Part shown: positions 1 to 5,499 of the stretch, piece after piece | Position numbering within the stretch: the first letter of the stretch is position 1 | Layout of the letters: the number at the start of each line of letters is the position of its first letter | NCBI GenBank assembly: GCA_038249175.1 | Contig: JBBRWP010000061.1 | Coordinates: 1 to 14,509 of the forward strand | Direction: 5' to 3' | From: JAEWSN01 sp038249175 | GTDB lineage: Bacteria; Bacillota; Clostridia; DSM-8532 | DNA: 14,509 nucleotides | The notes under the pieces: model-generated | The model's input: the letters and a program-made list of their open reading frames with translations, nothing else | Told to the model about the DNA's origin: nothing | Databases searched by the model: none | Program-made: the position numbers and the translations under genes

Positions 1-1221
1 GCGCTCGGATGTAACCATTTGGGGAAGCCATTTTCGATTATCCGAGAGAGAGGCATCGATATCGAAAACCTGAAAAGGCTCTTCCCTTCTGGTAAACCGA
101 ATCGTTACACTGTATCGGTGATAAGCGGGTGCAACCCCTTTGTTCTCCCAGAGCAGCGTCAGGGGGAAAGAGGTGCCAGAAGATGCTGTTGGAACAGATT
201 CCAGCCCCTTGATGAAATACCAGTATCCACATTGGTTTGCCAGGTTATGGGCAACATCCAGATTTTCTGACAACCATTCACGCGCATAGCCATGGAATCC
301 CAGGAAAGTCCCATGTCCTTCCCGCATCGCAGCCTCAAGGTGAGTTCCGTTGTTCCAGGTGTCATTATCCTTTGTCTTTTGGTAGTGCTCCAACTCCAAA
401 TCTACCGGACCGTTTCTGTACAGTAATTCAAACAGTGCAGGCGAACGAAGCGTACTTTCACCATATTTCATATATCCAATGTACGAAATGCTGTCGTCTC
501 TGATGGTTAGTTTCTTTTCCAGGCAATAGTCTGTTATTTGTTCACAAGCCGGGTCATCACTGAGGCGTCCGGTGACAAAGTCATCATTGATCACAAGAAA
601 AGTGTCTTGATAACAACGTAAATGCAGGTCAATGTGTTTTTTGATAACCTCAAAGGGTCTTTCCCACTTGCTGGTCCACTCAGTATGACCTTCTCCCCAT
701 TCGCCATAACTGCCAATGTCCACGTATTCGAGCCATGGCTTGCTGCCATATCGCGTAGCAAATGCCTTGTGGAACTTCTCCAACTTCTCCAGGAACACTG
801 CGTCATCATAAACCGGTTCCCACAGCCGGTGACCGCCGGGCATGTCTATAAAGTTGCCTTGTGCTCCGGCATCCATGATCCACTGCGGAGTTGCAAAGCA
901 TTGGGTGGAGCCGGTTTCCACACAGGATATCCTAAAAGAGACACCCCTTCCTGCAGCTACCCATGGATCAATCACACGGTCAAGTACATCCCAACGGAAC
1001 ATACCTTCCTGGGGCTCAAGATAGCTCCAGGCGAGTCGAAGGTAGATATGGTTGAATCCCGGAAAATCCAGGAGATAATCTTCCGCATCCAGTCTATTCC
1101 CATATTTCTCTAATCCATTGTCATAATAATGCAGATACCACCCCTTGTGCGGATTGGCGCACAACTTTTCCATATCATATAAATGCTCAAGCCTGGTAAA
1201 ACGCTCTGTGGATTTTAACAT
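1..1221 (-). CDS. DUF4832-type glycosidase-like protein, C-terminus cut by window edge
   Basis: An open frame of 407 codons runs leftward from ATG at 1221-1219 to the edge without a stop. The N-terminal half reads like a TIM-barrel glycosidase: residues about 25-30 carry NPHKGW, typical of DUF4832/DUF4874 proteins, followed by WSYLEPQEG and then YVDIGSYGEWGEGHTEW, which matches the family's G-x-W-G-E-x-H signature. The last part (LLWENKGVAPAYHRY) resembles the DUF4832 beta-sandwich. Such proteins are thought to act on plant or host glycans, but no substrate is established from sequence. Start choice: GGAAGGAG lies upstream of two overlapping ATGs; the one at 1225 opens only 12 codons, so 1221 is used. 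No signal peptide is visible, so a cytoplasmic location is likely. It is transcribed divergently from the AraC regulator at 1834. The family call is from memory of motifs. Confidence 0.8.
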   Translation of the reverse strand, partial: MLKSTERFTRLEHLYDMEKLCANPHKGWYLHYYDNGLEKYGNRLDAEDYLLDFPGFNHIYLRLAWSYLEPQEGMFRWDVLDRVIDPWVAAGRGVSFRISCVETGSTQCFATPQWIMDAGAQGNFIDMPGGHRLWEPVYDDAVFLEKLEKFHKAFATRYGSKPWLEYVDIGSYGEWGEGHTEWTSKWERPFEVIKKHIDLHLRCYQDTFLVINDDFVTGRLSDDPACEQITDYCLEKKLTIRDDSISYIGYMKYGESTLRSPALFELLYRNGPVDLELEHYQKTKDNDTWNNGTHLEAAMREGHGTFLGFHGYAREWLSENLDVAHNLANQCGYWYFIKGLESVPTASSGTSFPLTLLWENKGVAPAYHRYSVTIRFTRREEPFQVFDIDASLSDNRKWLPQMVTSER

Positions 1222-1376
1222 ACATTCTTTCTCCTTCCAAAATATTTCCTTCAACCTAAAGAAACTATCCCTTTTAACGATTCCCTTCAGTCTTCCGACT
1301 TGAATCATTTTATATAATCAGCGTAGCAGATTCATCTCCCGGGAGCACTCTCCAGTTCTTGCTCAGTTCGTCATCT

Positions 1377-1390
1377 TTTCAACGGTTTCA
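1377..1390 (-). promoter_or_regulatory. cre-like operator upstream of the DUF4832 gene
   Basis: On the minus strand this reads TGAAACCGTTGAAA, matching the Bacillota catabolite-responsive consensus TGWAANCGNTNWCA except at one of the last two positions. It lies about 155 bp upstream of the 1221 start. A TATATA -10-like hexamer sits at 1311-1316, but no good -35 is visible, as is common for activator-dependent sugar promoters. CcpA control is an inference from a single imperfect match. Confidence 0.3.
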
Positions 1391-1457
1391 ATATTCGGGA
1401 ATCGTTTCATAAATCGAGAGGTTTCGCAGGTTCCGTTCCTTCATGTCATTTGATATA

Positions 1458-1641
1458 ATGATTACACCCCAAAAAACACTAATTGATTTTTTGTTTCAAG
1501 TTATCGTTAGATAACTTGAAACAAAATTCGCAGAATGCAGGTTAATCATGTTGATTTGTCCCAGATTGCAACTTTGTTGCAATTCCCCGCAAGCAAACTT
1601 GCGGGGAAAAGTCGTGAAACGACTTTCTGGGGTACAATCAT
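1458..1641 (-). repeat. Branched palindromic element: outer stem enclosing four hairpins
   Basis: An outer pair, 1458-1471 with 1628-1641, matches 12 of 14 positions; the two mismatches become G.U pairs only on the minus-strand RNA. Inside are a 17-bp perfect hairpin (1489-1505 with 1510-1526, loop GTTA) and three hairpins abutting end to end: 1565-1572/1576-1583, 1583-1593/1598-1608 (ATTCCCCGCAAG-type arm) and 1608-1615/1619-1626. No ORF of note covers it. It resembles a structured RNA or a non-autonomous palindromic mobile element. It lies directly beside the second palindromic element that starts at 1653, in the divergent gap between the DUF4832 gene and the regulator. Confidence 0.6.
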
Positions 1642-1652
1642 ATAATGATAAT

Positions 1653-1800
1653 TAATGATTCTGGTGTAAAAACCCCGATTTCGGCTCCGTAAGAGCTGAA
1701 ATTGATTGAAAATGACCGATTTCAGGCCAATATCGCGCTGTGTGCGGCGCGATTTGGCATCAAATCGGATCATTTTCGGGTTGTTACGGTAGAATCATTA
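1653..1800 (+). repeat. Structured palindromic element, copy 1 (148 bp)
   Basis: The terminal arms TAATGATTCTGGTGTAA (1653-1669) and 1784-1800 pair imperfectly. They enclose a small hairpin (1677-1687 with 1693-1703, 11 pairs with two G.U) and a long stem formed by about 1709-1739 and 1748-1777. A second copy lies at 11745-11920 and differs at several pairs by compensatory changes. Nearly all non-Watson-Crick positions in the terminal and small stems are G.U on the plus-strand transcript, so that strand is the likely folded one. The element ends 21 bp before the GGAGGG ribosome binding site at 1822-1827 and would form part of the 5' leader of the AraC regulator if transcribed from upstream. 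Confidence 0.65.
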
Positions 1801-1833
1801 ATGGATTTCCCCATATGAAACGGAGGGTGTCTC

Positions 1834-3180
1834 ATGCGCCTTTTCCAGTCAAAGCCCCGAAGACTGCACACCCCCATCCAAAGCCCGGTCCTGTTCCGGC
1901 TTACCATGAGTTTGCTTCTCCCCTCTGTCATCTTTTTTCTTGTACTGTCCATGCTGCTCCCCTCTATCTACAATACCGGCATGCAGGAAGACATCAATGC
2001 CATTACACAGATGACACTGGCAAACATGGGAAGCACTGTGGAAAATCTCGAGGATAGGGCACGGTCGAACGCCTACCAGACACTCAACTTCAAGGAAATC
2101 CGCCCCTTGCTGTTTCAGAACGATGTTTCGAACGAAGAGTACTTCACTGCGGCTTTTACCTTGCGCACCGTCATCTCGATGAATCCAGACATTGATTCGA
2201 TACAACTGGTCCGCAACGGTCAGGTCATCATGAGTCAAGGAGGTGTCAGCCAGCTGCAGGACGCTTATATGGATGTGGCGTCTTTTCTTCTGGAGCAACC
2301 GGCTTTGCTGTCGCTCACCCCCCGTGTGGTGGAAAACAAAAATAAGAAGGTGTTTCTGTTAACAACCCTTCATTCAAACATTATACCCGTTCCGGGCCGT
2401 GAAACCTGCATTATCGTCAATTACAAGGCAGATGCCTTGCTTCGCGACTTCAGCAAAGAGACCCTGAGCAACGGACAGCGTTTCCTCATTTGCAAAAGTA
2501 ACGGGCGGGTCTTGTTTGCACAGGGCACCTCTTCTTTTGGCGCGGATGTCTCCATGGCGCCCTTTTTCAAGGATGCTCTCGCGCGAAATGGAAAGACCAA
2601 TGCTCTTCCTATTGAGATTGATGGTGCCCGTAATATTGTGCATGTTCAGACGGCCAGTAATGGAAAATACTATCTTTTCTACCTCAGCAGAACCGAAGAA
2701 CTGTATAAAAAAACACTGAGTCTTCGCCGATTGATTCTCGGGATTTGTCTCATCCTGTTTCTGGGCATGCTGGTCGCTATCACGATCATATCAAAAATCG
2801 TCTATAGACCGATTGGAAATCTGTATGCGAACATCCGACGTGCGCTTGGAGAAGATGGGCGGAAAAATGCGATATCAAGCGAATCCCAAGCGCTTTCATC
2901 TCTCTTCCGGAAAACCGTCGAGCGGCTTGACAACCTCGAGCGGCAACAGGACAGCTTCCTTGCAGAACGTAAGAACCTTTTTATGCAGTCTGTTCTGCAT
3001 CCCGCCTGCTCGCTTGAGGACTTGAAATTCCGGGATACCCTCGAGGAATTTGGTGTTCCTATCACAACGGCTCACGCTTTCCGTTTTGTCCTGCTTCGCC
3101 TGGATCATTTCCATTCACTTGTGGACAAACATATGCACCGGACACCCTCCGATTTCAGGCAGATACACTGGAAAGCCTAA
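1834..3180 (+). CDS. Membrane sensor half of a YesN-type AraC regulator (frameshifted)
   Basis: This is 448 codons from ATG 1834, preceded by GGAGGG at 1822-1827 (6-nt spacing). The residues show a short basic cytoplasmic start, a transmembrane segment at about 24-44, an extracytoplasmic sensor of about 250 residues (Cache-like by position and length, not by clear motif), a second transmembrane segment at about 299-320, then a HAMP-like and linker region. This is the usual N-terminal layout of membrane-anchored AraC regulators that sense extracellular sugar-related signals in Paenibacillus and Clostridia. It lacks the DNA-binding part, which follows in another frame. Residues after about 3121 (HMHRTPSDFRQIHWKA) look unnatural, while the frame one base back reads DTLRFQADTLESLMLEML and joins smoothly to the downstream ORF. 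I therefore infer a frameshift at about 3115-3150. Confidence 0.85.
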   Translation: MRLFQSKPRRLHTPIQSPVLFRLTMSLLLPSVIFFLVLSMLLPSIYNTGMQEDINAITQMTLANMGSTVENLEDRARSNAYQTLNFKEIRPLLFQNDVSNEEYFTAAFTLRTVISMNPDIDSIQLVRNGQVIMSQGGVSQLQDAYMDVASFLLEQPALLSLTPRVVENKNKKVFLLTTLHSNIIPVPGRETCIIVNYKADALLRDFSKETLSNGQRFLICKSNGRVLFAQGTSSFGADVSMAPFFKDALARNGKTNALPIEIDGARNIVHVQTASNGKYYLFYLSRTEELYKKTLSLRRLILGICLILFLGMLVAITIISKIVYRPIGNLYANIRRALGEDGRKNAISSESQALSSLFRKTVERLDNLERQQDSFLAERKNLFMQSVLHPACSLEDLKFRDTLEEFGVPITTAHAFRFVLLRLDHFHSLVDKHMHRTPSDFRQIHWKA

Positions 3181-4268
3181 TGCTGGAGATGTTACCCCCG
3201 CAGATGTCCTGTCTGGTCTTTCAAACGAAACCTGATGCCCTGCTCGCACTTCTGACTACACAGACCGCGGATGCCGTTCAGACAGACGATGTGATTACCT
3301 CACTTCGGGCGATATGCCTGGCCACCTCGCAATTGCTCGGGCTCTGCCTGACGACCTGCGTTGGAAACGAATTGGATGGCTTGTCCACAGAAAGAGTCAG
3401 AACCACCTGGCTGATATTGCAACACACCAGCGAAAGGCGATTTCATGAAGGGACAGGCCATATCTTTATCCAGATCGAGAAAGCAGGTCTGAGTAATCCC
3501 GATGGAAGAAAAATACAGGACTGTGTCTTCCGCCTTGATAAGCATGCACGTGCAGGGGAACATAGGGGACAGACCGAGGTTGAGTACCTGCCAAGACGAA
3601 TCGGAAAAAATGCGAATGCAGGGGAACAGAGCGTCTATACGAACACGCTGGTGGAATTGTTGGCTGCACTGGCCGGAACGGATTTCGAAACGCGTTCAAA
3701 TTGGCTTGTCAAAGCTGCCCTGGAAGTGGTGTCTGCCGTTCGAGGACTCCCTCAAGGGCAAAATGTCAATGAGCGATGGTCGGTGGCGGAAGTCATGCGG
3801 CAGGTTCAATCCTTCGAAACGCAGGAAGAAGCCACGGGCTGGTTTCTTAGGCTTTTCGAAGGAGCTGGGAAGATCCTGGAAATGGCACGCGGGACATCGC
3901 CATCAGACTTTGGTGAGCTCGCGCAGCAAATGGTGAATGCGCACTATAGAGACCCCAACCTTTCCGCCTCCTCACTCGCAGAACGGATGGGCATTTCTCC
4001 TCAGTATTTCAGTCGGATTTTCCATCAGAAAACCGGAATGTCATTTCCGGACCATGTGGGCAACCTGCGGCTGGAGAAGGCCCATGCGTTACTGTCTGAC
4101 GGTGTGAAGCGCAGCATCCAGCAAGTATGCACCCTCACAGGTTTTACCAGCGCATCGTACTTTGGTGCTGCCTTCAGAAAGCGTTATGGCATTCCGCCTT
4201 CCAAGCTCACTTTGCTGGTTAGACAGGCAGAATCCTCCGTTCCTGTTGATAATGATGAAAAAGGATAA
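3180..4268 (+). CDS. DNA-binding half of the AraC-family regulator
   Basis: This is 362 codons from ATG 3180, overlapping the previous stop as TAATG. Residues about 245-345 hold a complete AraC-type double helix-turn-helix: YRDPNLSASSLAERMGISPQ is the first, and SIQQVCTLTGFTSASYFGAA followed by FRKRYGIPPS is the second with the conserved tail. Residues 1-240 are the cytoplasmic linker that normally continues from the membrane sensor. The two halves add up to about 810 residues, near the 750-800 usual for this class. The TAATG overlap could allow coupled re-initiation and give a free DNA-binding protein, but there is no separate good ribosome binding site. Alternatively this is a decayed gene or a sequencing indel. 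It probably controls neighbouring sugar-use genes (inference). A 12-bp direct repeat 66 bp apart sits inside the linker. Confidence 0.85.
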   Translation: MLEMLPPQMSCLVFQTKPDALLALLTTQTADAVQTDDVITSLRAICLATSQLLGLCLTTCVGNELDGLSTERVRTTWLILQHTSERRFHEGTGHIFIQIEKAGLSNPDGRKIQDCVFRLDKHARAGEHRGQTEVEYLPRRIGKNANAGEQSVYTNTLVELLAALAGTDFETRSNWLVKAALEVVSAVRGLPQGQNVNERWSVAEVMRQVQSFETQEEATGWFLRLFEGAGKILEMARGTSPSDFGELAQQMVNAHYRDPNLSASSLAERMGISPQYFSRIFHQKTGMSFPDHVGNLRLEKAHALLSDGVKRSIQQVCTLTGFTSASYFGAAFRKRYGIPPSKLTLLVRQAESSVPVDNDEKG

Positions 4269-4396
4269 GAGGAGCACGGTTTGGATGCTATTTCGTGTCT
4301 TGAAAAGTTGTACAATACAGTCTGTCGAGATAGATCGGTGACGAAAGGATATTGAGCGAAAAGATATAAAGTGTCTCCGGTTACTCCTTTGATAAA

Positions 4397-4411
4397 CGAG
4401 CAAAATGCTCG
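4397..4411 (+). terminator. Short hairpin after the regulator, possible weak terminator
   Basis: CGAGCA and TGCTCG pair around an AAA loop about 130 bp after the regulator stop. No U-run follows (CCCTTAATAT), so intrinsic termination would be weak. Positions 4269-4396 otherwise hold no gene I can support. Confidence 0.25.
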
Positions 4412-4436
4412 CCCTTAATATAAACCAATTATATAC

Positions 4437-4558
4437 CACTACAGCGTGAGTTTGAATAATTCATTTTTATGATCCTTTATTTATGCGGACTTACAACAAG
4501 TCAGAATCCTCAAAAATGATGCTAGATTTGGCGTAAATATCGAAGTCACGCTGTAGTG
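4437..4558. mobile_element. MITE-like element with 13-bp perfect terminal inverted repeats
   Basis: CACTACAGCGTGA at 4437-4449 is repeated in perfect inverted form at 4546-4558, giving a 122-bp unit. The tetranucleotide ATAC abuts both outer ends (4433-4436 and 4559-4562), as expected of a 4-bp target-site duplication. The interior is AT-rich with weak internal pairing and no ORF. This fits a miniature inverted-repeat element mobilised in trans by a transposase not present in the window. It sits 75 bp upstream of the tRNA promoter. The parent insertion-sequence family is not identified. Confidence 0.6.
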
Positions 4559-4633
4559 ATACGCACTATACAAATTAAAGGCGATATTAACGCCATGGCT
4601 TCGTTGATCATCCGAGCCCAAAGCAAGATTTGC

Positions 4634-4662
4634 TTGACATGCACAGCCTTCTCCGTTAGAAT
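4634..4662 (+). promoter_or_regulatory. Sigma-70-type promoter of tRNA-Ser
   Basis: TTGACA at 4634-4639 is followed, after exactly 17 bp, by TAGAAT at 4657-4662. Transcription would begin near 4669, about 40 nt before the mature tRNA 5' end. Confidence 0.75.
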
Positions 4663-4708
4663 AATATAGCGCTGTAACATGACTGTTTACAGTCGTTCCG
4701 GACATCTT

Positions 4709-4798
4709 GGAGAGATGGTCGAGTTGGTCTAAGGCGCACGACTGGAAATCGTGTGAAGTTAATAGCTTCCAAGGGTTCGAATCCCTTTCTCTCCGCCA
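4709..4798 (+). tRNA. tRNA-Ser (anticodon GGA), CCA encoded
   Basis: The acceptor arms GGAGAGA (4709-4715) and TCTCTCC (4788-4794) pair. The anticodon stem CACGA/TCGTG carries the loop CTGGAAA with anticodon GGA at 4744-4746. A long variable arm (GAAG/CTTC) identifies a class II serine tRNA. The T arm is AAGGG-TTCGAAT-CCCTT. A discriminator G and encoded CCA end at 4798. It reads UCC and UCU codons. It has its own promoter and terminator. tRNA genes are common integration targets and the next 3.5 kb is full of foreign and decayed genes, but I found no repeated tRNA 3' end downstream. Confidence 0.97.
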
Positions 4799-4801
4799 TA
4801 T

Positions 4802-4837
4802 AAAAGGATTTCAGGGTTTTCACTCTGAAATCCTTTT
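4802..4837 (+). terminator. Rho-independent terminator of tRNA-Ser
   Basis: AAAAGGATTTCAG (4802-4814) and CTGAAATCCTTTT (4825-4837) form a 13-bp perfect stem whose 3' arm ends in a T-run. It begins 4 nt after the CCA end. Confidence 0.85.
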
Positions 4838-4895
4838 GTGTTTTCAGGAGATTTTGGCACGGTTTGTGCACGGGGGTATTGCTCCTCAAGACATC

Positions 4896-4940
4896 AATGA
4901 TGTCCTCTCAACCCACGTAGAGTGTGTTGCCTTGACTCCA
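4896..4940 (+). pseudogene. Possible relic of an RNA methyltransferase C-terminus
   Basis: One plus-strand frame reads DVLSTHVECVALT, similar to the HVECVxLL tail of RumA/TrmA-type uracil-5 methyltransferases. No catalytic region remains and there is no start. It abuts the broken HEPN relic on the other strand, consistent with a rearrangement point. The match is only about ten residues, so it may be chance. Confidence 0.2.
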
Positions 4941-5000
4941 ATGAATATCTTTGCACTCATCAATAATCTTTTTAATCAATTGACCATCCCTATGCTCCAT
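4908..5000 (-). pseudogene. Truncated HEPN toxin remnant
   Basis: The ORF starts at ATG 5000-4998, overlapping the last 11 bp of the nucleotidyltransferase gene, the usual arrangement in MNT-HEPN toxin-antitoxin pairs. Its first residues, MEHRDGQLIKKIIDECKDI, resemble the first helix of HEPN (DUF86) proteins. After residue about 19 the sequence diverges and stops at residue 30, whereas intact HEPN toxins are 110-140 residues. The RX4-6H RNase motif is therefore absent. I infer that a rearrangement near 4940 removed the rest. Confidence 0.5.
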
Positions 5001-5274
5001 ATATCCGCACCTTTTTGTTTATAGTCAAAAAAGTATTATCCTTCAACGGACCAGCGATCACATCAATCTTTTTCTGCAGCTTTTCCTGAACGTCAAGTTT
5101 AAATCCAGATAAATCAAATAAGCTAGCAAATTTTTCGTCAAAATACACAAGTAAGTCTATATCTGAATCTTCTGTATACTCATTGTTCGCATATGAACCG
5201 AAAAGTTCAACACTTAGCACTGGATATAAAGGAGCAAACTGATTAACTGCTTCTTTGATATCTGAAATTGTCAT
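4990..5274 (-). CDS. MNT-type nucleotidyltransferase (MntA-like antitoxin)
   Basis: This is 94 residues from ATG 5274, which has GAGGTG at 5281-5286 with 6-nt spacing; ATGs at 5280 and 5304 are in frame but are poorly placed. The minimal nucleotidyltransferase signature is complete: G26-S27, ten residues, then D38-x-D40 (GSYANNEYTEDSDIDLLV), with a third acidic position in KKIDVIA (D71). Proteins of this kind act as antitoxins that AMPylate the partner HEPN RNase at a tyrosine. The partner gene directly downstream is reduced to a 30-codon fragment, so this antitoxin has no local toxin. It may be neutral debris, may act on an HEPN protein elsewhere, or may protect against incoming HEPN toxins. 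The last two are inference. Confidence 0.88.
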   Translation of the reverse strand: MTISDIKEAVNQFAPLYPVLSVELFGSYANNEYTEDSDIDLLVYFDEKFASLFDLSGFKLDVQEKLQKKIDVIAGPLKDNTFLTINKKVRIYGA

Positions 5275-5380
5275 CCGCATCACCTCTTTCGTATAAAATA
5301 GCACTTAGTGGTAAATTGAATGTTTGTTTGAATTATAGTCAAAAAAATTAACATAAATTTCTATTTATTGAATAAACCCA

Positions 5381-5454
5381 GGCTATATTCATGTCATTAC
5401 AGAAGGCACAGGAAGCGAAAAAGTAGATTTGAATGCGGACCAGACAGAGCAGGC
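5381..5454 (-). pseudogene. 74-bp relic of a carboxymuconolactone decarboxylase gene
   Basis: The segment aligns without gaps, at about 80% identity by eye, to 7812-7885 inside the intact CMD gene (constant offset 2431). Read on the minus strand it gives LLCLVRIQIYFFASCAFCND, keeping the CxxC active-site motif of the intact protein (LLRLIRMQVSFSASCAFCID). Flanking sequence shows no similarity. Both copies have the same orientation and the AlbA_2 regulator gene lies between them. Divergence suggests an old duplication or a relic of a related gene, not a recent copy. Confidence 0.75.
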
Positions 5455-5499
5455 CATCTGTAACAATGTCCACAAATAATTCTGACAGATTTGGCTATT

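Noticed and set aside
622..1113. Plus-strand ORF of 163 codons
   Set aside because: It is antisense to the DUF4832 gene, which has family motifs and a good ribosome site.
3115..3182. Programmed ribosomal frameshift joining the regulator halves
   Set aside because: No slippery heptamer or clear downstream stem was seen near the shift, so mutation or error is more likely.
4481..4705. Minus-strand ORF of 74 codons
   Set aside because: It overlaps the MITE-like element and the tRNA promoter, has no ribosome site and no recognisable domain.
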